Source: Branchinecta lynchi
Taxonomy: Eukaryota > Arthropoda > Branchiopoda > Anostraca > Branchinectidae
Direction: 5' to 3'
Assembly (NCBI GenBank): GCA_023053575.1
Contig: JAKZAP010000012.1
Location: 23,176,780-23,240,779 of the forward strand
Length of the DNA stretch: 64,000 bases
This document shows, piece after piece, positions 44,300-55,700 of the stretch. The notes under the pieces were generated by a model, which was given only the letters and a program-made list of their open reading frames with translations, had not been told where the DNA came from and did not search any database. Position 1 is the stretch's first letter, and the number at the start of each line of letters is the position of its first letter. A program made the translations under genes and the position numbers.

Positions 44300-46735
44300 G
44301 ACTTGTGCAATAAAGTTCCTCCAACAAAGTTGCGACTCCATCAGAACAAAATAACCGTATGCTGGAATCTTTCTTTGTGGGGACTTCAACGACCTGAAGC
44401 CGAACTGGATCGAAAGCTCCACAGCCCTTTGTCAAATAGTTAAAGTGAAAACACGGGGAGAAAACACCCTTGACTTGATCTTCGCTATACTCAGTGATTT
44501 CTACTTAGATCCCTTGGCGTAACCACCACTCTCAACCAGCGACCACGCAACTGTTCGATTAAGACCAAAGTCAACAGTGGAACCTAGTAAACCAACCCAG
44601 TTCACATACCGTCCACTCACAGAGGAAGGCTTTATTGGCTACAGAGAATGGCTCAACTCAGTATGCTGGTTCCGTCTTTTCGAAAACAAAGAAGAAAACG
44701 GTATGACCGAACTCTTCTATGAACAAACGACTCGAGAGTACGAACGATTCTTCCCTGAAATCCGAGTTACAATTAAGGTACCGAGTAAACCATGGGTTAC
44801 TCAGAAGATCAAAGCTGCAATGATAGAGCGAGACATGCTTTACGAGACAAAGCCCCACTCTGACGAATACAAACGGAAGAGAAACATAGTAGTCAGACTA
44901 CTAAAGCAAGCTAGGCTTCTGTACGGACACCAAATTTTCGCCAAGTTGTCAGGCAGTGATCCATGGAAGTTCCACACAACCGTACGGAAACTAATGGGAC
45001 AGCAGAAATCGAAATCCTCTCTGAGGGACGAGCAAGGAAAGAATTTAACCGCAAGCAATTAATGCCCACTTCTCAAATATTTGCCGCCAACAGCCTCTCC
45101 TCGAGGCTTTGCCACAGAATGGTCCAATTGAAACCATCCCTGTCATCAGTTCCCCAGGTCCAAGAAAAACTCGAAAACATAGATATTGGGAAAGCCTCGT
45201 ACCCCGGCAAAATTCCTATAAGGCTGATATATGCATGCTCCTCCTCCTTGGCGACGCCATTGGCTATGGTGTATAACCAGTGTCTACTGGAAGGCATTTT
45301 TCCAGATAAGTTTAAAAAGGCATTTATCACACCGATTCCGAAGAAAACATCACCGACCTCACCATCCGACCTCCGGCCGATTTCGAAAACGCCCATCATC
45401 TCCAAAGTCTTCGAAGACTATATTGTACAGTGGATACTAGCAGAAGTAGAACATAAAATTGACCCTATGCAGTTCGATTTTCGTCGAGGACACAGCACAA
45501 CACATTATCTGGTCAGATTGCTTCATGATCTACTAGAGCACCTAGAAACTTCGGAGGCCCTAGCAGAAATAATTATTTATGATTTCGTGGAAGCCTTCGA
45601 TCTGCTTGATCACGAGACTGTTATCAACGAAGCCTGTGTCCTGGAAGTCTCGCAGTTTCTGCTATGTATCATCGTAAGTTTCCTTTCTGGTTGTCAACAG
45701 TGCGTACAACTCGAAAACGGGGAAGCGTCCAACTTCCAATACATCACCTGTGGAGCGGCCCAAGGAAGCAAGCTAGGTCGCATCTTATTTGTCATAGTCA
45801 TCTACCGACTGATGAGACAACACAAACAGAGGTATAAGTTCGCAGATGATCTTTCGCTAAGCCTGCTTCGATTCCTGCCATAAACACACAGCCAACTTGT
45901 ACCCCTGATTGCAGAGCTTCAACATCAAGCTGGTCAAGTGAAGCTCCAGCTAATCCTCTAGAAAAGCTGTGTGATGCGTGTCAACTTCGTCAAGAAGAAG
46001 AGCATTGACGAATCCGCACCTCTCCAAACAAAGAAATCAGTCAAAATACTCGACATCACATTAAGTGACGATCTCTCGTTCGGAGATCACATCAACCAGA
46101 TCAAAGCTAAAGCAGCTGTTCTTCTAAAATCCTTCGCAAATCTCAGAAGGTTTGGATTGACAGAAAAACTCCTTCTTTCGTGCTACAAAACTTATGTCAT
46201 GCCCATAGTCATGTACGGCCGTCCTCTCTGGCACCCGTCACTCACAGAGAAAAAAAGAAGTCAACTGGAAACAATTCAGACGAGAGCCTGCAAAATAATT
46301 CTTGGGCCAAACTACAAAAACTACGAAGAAAGCTTAAGCGGACGCAAGCTCCCAACCCTGGATGAACGGAGAGATGAAACCTTGATGAAGTTTGGAGCTG
46401 AAATCCTGAAGTCCCCAACGCACCGAGATATCCTTCCCCAGTTTACGTCAGTACCCCCCACACACAAGACGAGGTTGGCAACTCTGCAAGAGGGAAAAGA
46501 ACTGTTAGAATGCCCGCCTACACACTCGACGACAAGATTTTTAAACTCCTACGTGTCATACTACGTAAAGCACTACAACGACAATATCCTCAAATCGAAG
46601 TGATAGCTTATCATGTGTGTTCTTCTTGTTGCGTCTTTTTGTGTGTTTCTCTTCTTACTTGTTTGAAGTTACCCATGTTATTGCATTGTGATAAAGGGAA
46701 AGAATAAAGATTATTATTATTGTTATTGTGGTAAA
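44300..46735 (+). pseudogene. CR1-like non-LTR retrotransposon (endonuclease C-terminus + RT)
   Basis: The first part carries endonuclease motifs (GDFN-like then LDLIFAILSDFY near 44470 and SDHATVR near 44540). Then a linker domain (RLLKQARLLYGHQIFAKL near 44910, SDPWKFHTTVRKLMGQQ near 44950). RT: ITPIPKKTSPTSPSDLRPIS near 45330, FDFRRGHSTTHYLV near 45475, IYDFVEAFDLLDH near 45575, GAAQGSKLGRILFVIVI near 45755 and YKFADDLSLSL near 45835 (FADD kept). The C-terminus has KILDITLSDDLSFGDHINQI near 46045 and QTRACKIILGPNYKNYEESL near 46275. It ends AAGAATAAAGATTATTATTATTG. Frame breaks near 44480, 45010 and 45890. The 5' part of the endonuclease and ORF1 are missing. Confidence 0.85.
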
Positions 46736-46959
46736 TAACTTTAGTTTAGAGAAATAGGGATTTCACAGCACACGTCACAGTTGTCTCATGCTTTGAAAGA
46801 GTTTACTGCTCTACAAAACCAAACATAAATGCTTAACTGCTTAATACACAAAAAAATCATTGTGATAAAGGCTAAAGATAACGCGCTAGGCTTTAAGTAT
46901 CATTAGCAACTGTCTACGTAATTTTGGCCCGAGCCCTGCTTATCAGGTAAGTATATTCT
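46736..46959. repeat. Right copy of the ~115 bp direct repeat
   Basis: 46796-46912 repeats 44109-44222 with substitutions (AGAGTTTACTGCTCTACAAAACC ... ATCATTAGCAACTGTC). It lies directly after the RT element. It is too long for a target-site duplication. Confidence 0.55.
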
Positions 46960-47662
46960 GCTGGATCGCTTCGATCGATGAAAACTGAAAATTCTGTAAA
47001 AATTCTTTGCATCATGCTGGATGATAACCTCCAATGGAAAAGTGAAGTGGGAAAAATAATGAAAAATAGCTGTGCGACCCTTCGTTTATTTTCTTACCTG
47101 AAGCGGTTTGGGGTTCCACGACATGAACTAGTGACACTTTATAAAAATTATGTAAGGCCCATTTCAGAGTCAAACTTGGCATCCTGGCTTAAGTAAAGCT
47201 CAGGATGCCGAAATCGAACGACTGCAGAAGAGAGCCTGCAGAATAATACTTGGTCACAATTACAAATCTTATAACGAAAGCCTTCAAATCCTCGATATCG
47301 AAAAACTGTCTGAAAGAAGACATAATCTTGTCATGCGTTTTGGCCACCAAATTTTGAATTCTCAACACCACAGTGAAGTCCTTCCAGACTTCATTACACC
47401 CTCTCATGGACCGAATACGCGAAGCAAGGACGACCCAGAACCCAAGATTGTTCCCCCACCTACGAAATCTTCCGAAAGATACCTAAATTCATTCGTTCCG
47501 TATTCTACTAAACATTTTAACTGTTCATGATCTATGTTCGTTTCTTATTTATCGTTTGTTAGTTTGCGTCTTACTTGTATTGTAGTGAGTGTTTATTTTT
47601 CCGGCCCATGTTAGCCTAGTGCTATTATTGTTCAAAATAAAATTGATTGATTGATTGATCTC
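46960..47662 (+). pseudogene. CR1-like RT C-terminal fragment with (ATTG)n tail
   Basis: Encodes KILCIMLDDNLQWKSEVGKI near 47000 and VPRHELVTLYKNYVRPI near 47115. After a frame break near 47195 it encodes LQKRACRIILGHNYKSYNES near 47220 and SSERYLNSFVPYSTKHF near 47470. The 3' end has TCAAAATAAAATTGATTGATTGATTG at about 47631-47660. Related to the element just upstream but a different copy. Confidence 0.8.
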
Positions 47663-47801
47663 TGACGACCTTTCAAAGACCTCACCGCGAAGCATAAAAT
47701 AATAAAAACATCGGAAAAGCTTAGCATTATTGTATTTGCTACACAACTGGGTTCGTCACTAATTCCTCGTGTCATTAATCGATAAAATTTCTTCATTGAC
47801 A

Positions 47802-47955
47802 GTTCAAGATTAGTCTGAGAGGTCTCCATCGACCTACAAAAAGCTTCTGGCTCCTTCCAAATGGGTCGTTAGTTGAAGCATCATTTCATGGCAAAGTGGT
47901 TCATGATCTGTACTGCTACGACAAGGACTGGAACAGTAGCACCAAGATTTACGAG
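47802..47955 (+). CDS. Possible host exon (51 codons), methuselah-like?
   Basis: Preceded by a plausible acceptor (AATTTCTTCATTGACAG|TTC). It is open in one frame and ends TACGAG|GTGAGG, a good donor at 47956. The frame encodes FWLLPNGSLVEASF and then VVHDLYCYDKDWNSS. An LPNGSL-x-YC pattern also occurs in methuselah-type ectodomains. It lies on the same strand as the exon at 18568, some 28 kb downstream. It could be a later exon of that gene or of a paralogue, but this is inference only. Confidence 0.35.
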
Positions 47956-48004
47956 GTGAGGAACTCATAGCCTTCTTGATTTTGTACTAATTCAGCCTAA
48001 TCTG

Positions 48005-48215
48005 ACTGCGGATCATATTGCACTGGGTGAAACGGTCAGCTAAGATTTCATTTTTGATAGTACACACAGATGCGTCAGGCCCTTCAAGTTGTAGAACTTT
48101 TGGAAAAATTCAGCTGATGTATCCGTTTTGCAGGAACAATTCAGCAGACGTATCCATTTTGCACTATCAAATATGATCCGCAGTCAGCTTACGCTGAAGG
48201 AATATTTATAGGATT
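48005..48215 (+). pseudogene. 3'-end remnants related to the 14.7-16.4 kb RT element
   Basis: GTATCCGTTTTGCA ... CATTTTGCACTATCAAATATGATCCGCAGTCAG and GCTGAAGGAATATTTA (48117-48210) match the complement of 14807-14880. A related phrase (CTGACTGCGGATCATATT) stands at about 48001-48025. Only short coding scraps remain. Confidence 0.5.
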
Positions 48216-48667
48216 TCACTTTGGTGATCTTTCAGCCATTTATTCTTGGCAAGCTTCTTGTTTTTCTATCCTCTTACTCTGAATTTAACGACGAGAGTTG
48301 AAGTAAAATAAAAATGCGACAGCGATAATTTATAATTCGCGAGACCTAGCTAATACCAGGTATAATTTCAGAAGGTTAGGAGGAGAGTAATACTAATGTA
48401 CAATGGGCACTAAGTTTGCTTTGTTTCCCATATGATGCATCGCAAATCCAAGATTCTGAAATAGCGCTTTGGAAATAAGACTTTTTCTTATCGCTTCTCA
48501 TTACCTCTTCGCCGTCTCAGCCAAGACGATTTCGGAGATCGCACTTGCGTGCGCAAATTCCAAGACCTAGGTTACGAATTTAAATCAATCACTTTGTGTG
48601 ACAAACAGTGCCATGACTGCTAAAGTAAACCTTCTCTTTAGCTGGCAGAATGCTATCAGTTGAATTC

Positions 48668-48970
48668 TTATGTTGTTTTTAGTACCAAAGAAATGATTCG
48701 ATTTCTGGATGTGAAGTGACAGAAATGAAATTTATATATCGTAGGTAGAAGGGCCCCCGATACATCTTGTCGCTTTTGAATACGAGTCGTCTTTCGTAAA
48801 ATTTTGAGTCCACGGCTCGGAAGTTCTTTCAGTTGTTGTGGATGTTTTGTACTTCGATGCTTTCTCTTAAATTTTGAAATCTGTGTCGAGCTAAGTTGTT
48901 TTAAGTCGTTCAAATAACAAATTTCTGACTCACCCCGAGGGATATAAGGACATAGAAGTATTAAAACCAT
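48668..48970 (-). CDS. Possible small secreted protein (100 codons), unrecognised
   Basis: On the minus strand an ATG at 48968-48970 begins a hydrophobic stretch (VLILLCPYI) followed by a basic, Lys/Arg-rich body and two late Cys. A TATTTAAAG box lies about 70 bp upstream. It could be a short secreted peptide precursor or the first exon of one, but no family is recognised. The codon before the ATG is also open, so chance is possible. Confidence 0.25.
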   Translation of the reverse strand: MVLILLCPYIPRGESEICYLNDLKQLSSTQISKFKRKHRSTKHPQQLKELPSRGLKILRKTTRIQKRQDVSGALLPTIYKFHFCHFTSRNRIISLVLKTT

Positions 48971-49440
48971 ACCAAAAAGCACACTTTTAGATTCTTCTGA
49001 ATGACTGCGCACTGGCTCTGCGCCTTTCGCGAAGCTTTAAATATGTCCTGCCGCACACTTGCGAAACTATAGCGAATATTATCTAATGTGCCTCAGTTTG
49101 CCACTATCAGCTCAGGTGAAATCCATGCGCCACCCGCAGGATTGCAAGGATATATCAGAAAACGAACTCAGCAAAACGATTAACCAAAGCAACCATTCTT
49201 TACCAGCCGAAACGTTCTGCATTTGCCAGGCGAATAAAAATGAGTAACTACAATTACTGCTGCCTGTCGTTTGTCTGTATGGTTTCGAGAGGCTATCGTA
49301 TATCACTCGTCATCTACGTTTGAGTGCGATTTCAAAATAATGTAATGCAAAACACTAGACAAGAGCTCGAAGTGAGTAAATAAAACTTCACCATTGCGAA
49401 ATTGAAATTACGGTTTCCTTTCTTGAGGATATCATCTTTG
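48971..49440. other. Region without a recognised gene
   Basis: Nothing supported. Overlapping ~60-codon frames on both strands near 49060-49300. Confidence 0.35.
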
Positions 49441-50294
49441 GGATCGACTAAAAGCAGGAAAGGAAAGGCAAAAGAAAAGCAGGAAAGAATACTAAAACCA
49501 GGAAGGGCAAACTAAAACGAGGAAAGAATGACCAAGAATCGAGGATTCGAAAAACTGGCAAGCCTTTCCTCTGTTTAGTATCCCGTGAGGGGTCGGTAAC
49601 TTCCATTTGTTAAAGTTCACCTTTTCCTCCTTTTAGTATTCGAAAAAACTGGCAAGCCTTTCCTAGTATCCCTTGAGGGACTAAAAGGAGGAAAAGGTGA
49701 ACTTTTACAAGCGTAAATTGCCCACACCTTACGAGATAATAAACAGAGGAAAAGCACGGCACAGCTTGCCAGTTTTTTCTAATACTAATAGGTGAACTTT
49801 TACAAATGTTAGCTGCTAACCCCTCACGGGATACTAAACAGAGGAAAGACCTGCCAGTTTTTTAGAATTCCTAATTTCTTTCCTCGTTTTGTTACTCTCC
49901 GTGACAAGCTACTAAAAGCAGGAAAGAAATGGTGGACTTGATTATCTTATTTGCCAACCCCTCGCTGGACTCATGATCGCCTACCGACAAGGTACTAAAA
50001 GGACGAAAAGGTGAACTTTTACAAATGTAAGTTGCCGACCCCTCTCGAGAAACTAAACTGAGGAAAAGCACGGAACAGCGTGCCAGTTTTTTCGAATACT
50101 TAAAGGAGGAAAAGGTGAACTGTTACAAATCTAAGTTTCCGACCCCTCACGGGATACTAAACAGAGGAAAGGCTTGCCAGTTTTTCGAATCCTCGATTCC
50201 TGGTAATTCTTTCCTCGTTTTAGTTTGCCCTTCCTGGTTTTAGTATTCTTTCCTGCTTTTCTCTTGCCTTTCCTTTCCTGCTTTTAGTCGATCC
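49441..50294. mobile_element. Long-TIR foldback element (854 bp), ~11 bp target duplication
   Basis: The first and last ~205 bp are inverted copies. Both outer ends read GGATCGACTAAAAGCAGGAA toward the centre, then GGCAAGAGAAAAGCAGG, ACCAGGAAGGGCAAACTAAAACGAGG and GAATCGAGGATTCG-like blocks. The flanks are TATCATCTTTG (49430-49440) and TATCATATTTG (50295-50305), 10 of 11 identical. The middle reiterates AAAGGAGGAAAAGGTGAACTTTTACAA and CAGAGGAAAGGCTTGCCAGTTTTT modules in both directions. Long TIRs plus a 9-11 bp duplication fit Mutator-like (MULE) non-autonomous elements. No ORF. Confidence 0.85.
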
Positions 50295-50305
50295 TATCAT
50301 ATTTG

Positions 50306-51423
50306 CAGTAATTTAATATATGCGCAAAGTTACTATCCTGAGCCCTATCTACCCTGCACTGACGTTTATTCAAAATTTCTGCCATACACAATCTACCTGA
50401 ATCATACGAGCAAACGTATTCCCGTGATTGATTTATTGCCTATGTCATATCCATTGTGCACCACATATCACATGATTCGATATCCCGCGATCCGAAATCG
50501 GAAGTCCTTCGATCCAAAAGTCTCGAGAACTTCAACAAGTCATCGACTCTTTACTACTCTAGTCTTGACATCCTCTGGCTTTCCTTCTGGTACCCAAGCC
50601 TGGGTTTGAATGGAACACAGCAATCGCTTATGGTCGGGAATCACCAAGGAAAATAGTTTACTATTTTCCTCTCAATGATTACCTTCCAGATATTGGCGAC
50701 ACATCTATCCCAGACCAGGCGAGCCGACATGTATTTACTGTCGTATGTAACCTTTCACCAACCCCTGTGGTGGAAAGTGAAGAAAATGGTCAGAGCAGCT
50801 TCACCAGGAAATAGGCTTTCAGAGTTCGTCCTGAAACTTGGAGGATTCCATACCAGGATGAGCTTATTCGGAGCATTGGGATACATCCTAGAGGAGACTG
50901 GGAGTCAGGACTCGGAGATGTTCGGAGATGCAGTCAGTCCGGAGATACCCGGGCTCGGGAGTCAGGAGGGGAGTCAGAGCTAGGAGATGTTCGGATATTG
51001 AGTCAGGACTCGAAGATGTACCTCACCTCTTAGCGGAAAAGCTATAGACAGAATCATAGCATACGTGGCCATTTACTGATTGACGTTGCGCTAAACGCTA
51101 TTTGCTTTCCAAGACTATAATCTGAAGAAATCATGGAATTTAAAAGCCAGTACACGAAGCTGATGAACCAGAAAGTAAATGTTGAGTAGGAAGAAGGCAA
51201 TCATTCCTTAGACAAAATAGAGGAATCGATCAGGACTGTTCCAGTATCGGATGTCAAAGCTTTGGTTCCAGTATTTGGATATGATTCTATGATTCTATGC
51301 AGTTTTGCTGAACTTGCACGAAAAGCCCGGTCATTCTTGGTTGTAAGGTTATGGTGGCTGGAGAACTGTCTTATTCTTCTGGTAGCAAACCCCATTTTCC
51401 ACAATCTACCAGTTTGGAAGCAA
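50306..51423. other. Region without a recognised gene
   Basis: An open frame of ~100 codons at 50675-50983 shows no domain. GGAGTCAG/CGGAGATG phrases recur at 50900-51010. No repeat boundary or splice pair convincing enough to report. Confidence 0.35.
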
Positions 51424-52400
51424 CTGATAGATAGATAGAAAGTTTATTGTAAAAATTGACTAACGTGGTTATAAACCAAATTTGTGATTATTGTCAATCA
51501 AACAAAAAAAACTACAATATATGTATCTAATATCAGTACGCTTAAAACTTCACGCTTCGTTAAAATATTTCACGAACTCGGGAACAAAACTGTTTGCATA
51601 TCTAGCGTGTTTTGTATGTACGGGACAGAGCTTGGGAGCCTTAGAACTTACCACTCGTTCTGGTCCACTTCTAACATTTTGATAGGGGGGAGGGAGGACT
51701 TGGGAGTTGAGAGGATGAGATACCATGGCTGAACCGAAGTCAGTGCTTAGCTCCTTCTGCGCTCCTGCAGTGTTATTAGGTTAGTGTTTTAAAAAGGTAT
51801 GAGTAGGGAAGCTTCGGTCCACTATGAATAATAAGAAGAGCCCATTTCTGTATTCTTTCTAGTATATCTCTTTGCTCCTGCGATAATGAAAAATGCCAAA
51901 CGGGTGCTGCTTATTCCAGGGGTGGGTCTGATGAAAGAAATATAAACTCGTAGTAGGTGACACTGGGTTATGTTCATTTTTGAAAGAAGTTTTAGGTTTT
52001 GTATTACCGCATTGGCTCGTTTCAGCATGTCCTGGCAGTGGGCTTCCCATTTTAAATCTGAGGTAATGGTAACACCCAGTAGCTTAATATTCTCTGCCTT
52101 CATTATTGTCGGTATTTCTTCTTTGAAGGCAGGATTTGATTTTATGAAAGAAATTGTTAAAACCACTGTTTTCGCGAAGTTAACTTTCATATCGGTATTC
52201 TGTGCCTCGTCTGCCACCTCTTGGATTTTTAGCTTAGCATTACTCATTTGGTAACGATGACAGATACATACTTCCAACGGTTTACCTCATCTACTGCAAT
52301 ATCATTTATCATTAGTAGTGGTATATGTAGTGTTCCGTATCGAATTATTTTTCCTATCGAATTTTTCATCTTAACCCTATTCTATCGAATTTTATTTCTA
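51424..52400 (-). pseudogene. CR1-like RT C-terminal fragment, (TATC)n tail
   Basis: Right to left: PLLMINDIAVDEVNRWKYVS near 52300, then DMKVNFAKTVVLTISF near 52190, NIKLLGVTITSDLKWEAHCQ near 52080 and AKRYTRKNTEMGSSYYS near 51850. This is the thumb/C-terminal part of an RT. The minus-strand 3' end has AATAAACTTTC followed by (TATC)n at 51424-51440. One frame break near 52270. It adjoins the left side of the viral element. Confidence 0.75.
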
Positions 52401-52701
52401 GTCCTGTCCAGAAACCGCAGCATTTTTTTGTTACGCGCGTAACAGGTGTTCCGGCTGTGGTTAATTATCGCGTTGCTGGGGGTAGGCTGAGTGAAACATT
52501 TGGAGAAACATAATCTTCCTATTGTGGGAAGCTGGATAATTAATTGCTTGTTTCCAAGGAAGATTTTTAGCAGGTGATATCTGGTATCTGGAATGAACCA
52601 GATTTTTTCTTTAGGACGGCTGAATAATTTTTTGGGAGAGAAGCTGATGAATAATTTTCTGTGTCGGGGCGCGGGATGGTTCTGGCGGAGGAATAGAGTC
52701 T

Positions 52702-52708
52702 TATATAA
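52702..52708 (+). promoter_or_regulatory. TATA-like box before the viral DNA polymerase
   Basis: TATATAA within TCTTATATAACG, 43-49 bp before the ATG at 52751. Its spacing resembles the TATA-like boxes before the 170-aa gene and the ATPase. Confidence 0.5.
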
Positions 52709-52750
52709 CGTCGGGGAATTCGTTTCAAAAATATCAGACCTTGGTACGAA

Positions 52751-55700
52751 ATGGACCGAGATCGACTGGTGGAAGATTTCCACAATGACTTGGAGGCAGA
52801 CCAAGACATCTTACTGTTAGATATAGACCAGCTACTTCGTGAACATCACGCAACACAATCCGAAGACGGCGAGGAGCGAGAGGCGAAGAAAAGACGAACC
52901 GAAGAACCCGATGAAGAGCGTATGGTAGGGGGAGCAAGAGCTGACATGGAAGAAATGTTTGAGCTGAGAAGAAATGCATTTCAAGGCTATATGCGTTCTT
53001 ATAGGCTACCTCCAGGAGCAGAGGTGGTAGGGGCTCGCCCTTCTGATTACATGAACGCTATGAGAGAGGCAATAACTTTGCTCCTTTTCCGAGTTCAGCA
53101 AGAGGTCAATTCAAGCCTGCTTGTCCAGTTTACTGTTCATGGCATCTTCCAAAAACAGGGGCAAGACCCTAGACCCGTCCCATTACATTCTTATATGGAA
53201 CGGTTTTATCGGAACGGTGAAATCGAGGAGCTACTAGATCGATGCTTCACCAAAATCTCAAAAACAGCTGTTAATTTTCAGGAGATGGGTTCCGGCTTTG
53301 TCTTTCAATCAGTAAAAGACGTAGAAATTCACATAGGAAGCTTCGACAGCGACTTATCTATTGGTAAAGAAGGACCATCCTTACCTGCAGAAGTTGTCAA
53401 GAAAAAGGCTGTACTTTCACTACTTTTCAATCAGGATAACCAATGTTTTAAGTACTCGGTCATTGCCGCAGGTCATGTGGTTATGAAGCCACAGGCCGGG
53501 AAAAAAAAGCTACTGCAGCTGAACCAAAAAGGACTTAGCGAAGGAGGCAAATTCCCTTCTGTTACATTTAACAGTCTAGAAGGTCGCTGGCCTATAAAGT
53601 TGAGAGACATCATGAAGTTTGAGCAAGAAAATGAATCAGCTAGAGTTGGTGTCACTGTACTTACCTACAATCAAGCCGAAAAGAAATTCTGCCCATTGAG
53701 AGGACCATCTATCGCGAATGTCAAGTATTATGCGTTTCTACTTTATCAAGAGTCTAGCTGTGGAACCTATGCTCACTTTTGGCCTATTGTCTCACCTAGT
53801 CGACTTCTACCCCACTCAGGACATGAAACACGCTTTTTCTGCTGTTACTGTCTCGCCCCGAAGCGTTCAGAAAAAGATTTAGAAGATCACCTGTTCTACT
53901 GTTCACCCCATGGATATCAAGTCGTTTCGATGCCCACAGAGAAGGGGTCTAAACTGGAATTCAAGAATTTTCATCACATGATACCACTACAATATCGGAT
54001 ATTTGCGGACTTTGAGGCTATTAACGTCCCTGTGAAGGAACCGAAGAAACCGTCTATTCTAACGGTCCACGAACCTGCCATGTACGGACATGCTGTTATC
54101 AAACATGGAAAAAGGTTAGAAAAATATTACGAGACCAGCGGACCCAACTGTCATGTTACCGGTCTGAAACAACTGTTGAGCGATGTCGAATGCTACCTTA
54201 ATGAGATTTACACTACAAACGAGCCCATGCAAATAACAGAAGAAGACGCCGAGAAGCTTCAAGCGACACATTGCTGGATTTGTAAGAAGCCATTCTCAGG
54301 CAGTAACCAGCCCATCGTTCGTGATCACTGTCATTTTACAAAAAATGAAAATTTCAGGGACCTTGCCCATGCAAGCTGCAACCTTCAACTTTCCCACCGT
54401 CGCTTTATACCAATTGGCTTCCATAATTTAAGTTATGATATTAAGTTCGTTTTCGACGCGTTTTCAAGACTGCCACCTGAATCTGGCCCCTTCAAATTTC
54501 AACCAATAGCCAAAAGCAGTGAAAAGTTCCTGGCTCTTAGCGTCTCTTGGTGTAGATTCGTCGACAACAAAAAAAGGATTTACACGGCTAAGTTTTACGA
54601 CACTTTTGCCTTCTTGTCGAAAAGTCTAGAGAAGCTTGTAGAAGCGCAACGTTCCGACGATAAAGATAGTTTTACTATCTTACGACAGAAATTCCCCGAC
54701 GCTCCACAATACGATTTACTGACGGCAAAGGGTGTTTATCCTTACTCTTACATGAATTCTTTCAAGCGATTTCAAGAAACTAGGCTGCCATCCAAGAAGA
54801 ATTTCTACAATGATCTACGGGAAGAAGACATAACGCAGCACGATTACCAACGTGCTCAACAGGTATGGGAAACCTTTCAGTGCAACAACATGTGGTCCTA
54901 CACGTCAGTTTACCTGGCTTCTGACATTTTGCTGCTCAGCGATGTGTTTACAACGTTTGCCGACAGCGTCATGGAGTCTTACGAGCTAGAAGCAAATTGT
55001 TATCTCTCAGCTCCTGGTCTAGCATGGAGTTTGATGTTAAAAATGAGTCCTGTCAAAATCGACCTCATCAGGGATCAAGAAATTCATACATTTGTCGAGT
55101 CGGCTATTTATGGAGGGCTCACAATGCACAACGACCGCTACGTTAAGGTGCCAGAGGGCGCTTACGGTCTTGCTCTCGACTTTAACTCCCTGTACCCTCA
55201 GGCAATGGCACAGTTTAAGATGCCATACGGCGAGTACGAGTTCCTGGGACCGGCAGACTTTCCTGATTTTTCCTCTGTGGAAGAAAACGGCGAATTTGGC
55301 TACTTAGCAGAGATCTCAGGAGAAATACCTCCTGAGTACCACGATCGCTACGCCATGTTCCCCTTTCCACCCAGTCGAAAAACAATGACGTTTGAAGACC
55401 TCAGCCCATTTAATCAGGGACGTGTCACTGAAGACAAAATCCCCTACACTAAGGGTAAAAAGTTGGTAGCGACTTTTGAGTACAAAAACCGGATTGTACT
55501 TCACCATACAATACTGAAATGGATCCTCAACCATAATTTTAGAGTAGATACCATTCACCGAGTTGTCAGGTTTCGCCAAGCCTATTATCTACGAGACTAC
55601 ATCAACGAATTCACTAGCAAGCGGACAAAAACCAAGTCGAAAACACAATCTGATATTCTGAAGCTATTTTCGAACGTCATCTATGGGAAAGCTGTGGAAC

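Noticed and set aside
52401..52750. Left terminal inverted repeat of the viral element
   Set aside because: No inverted match to 63586-64000 found by eye. The claim would need a computed search over a longer downstream region.
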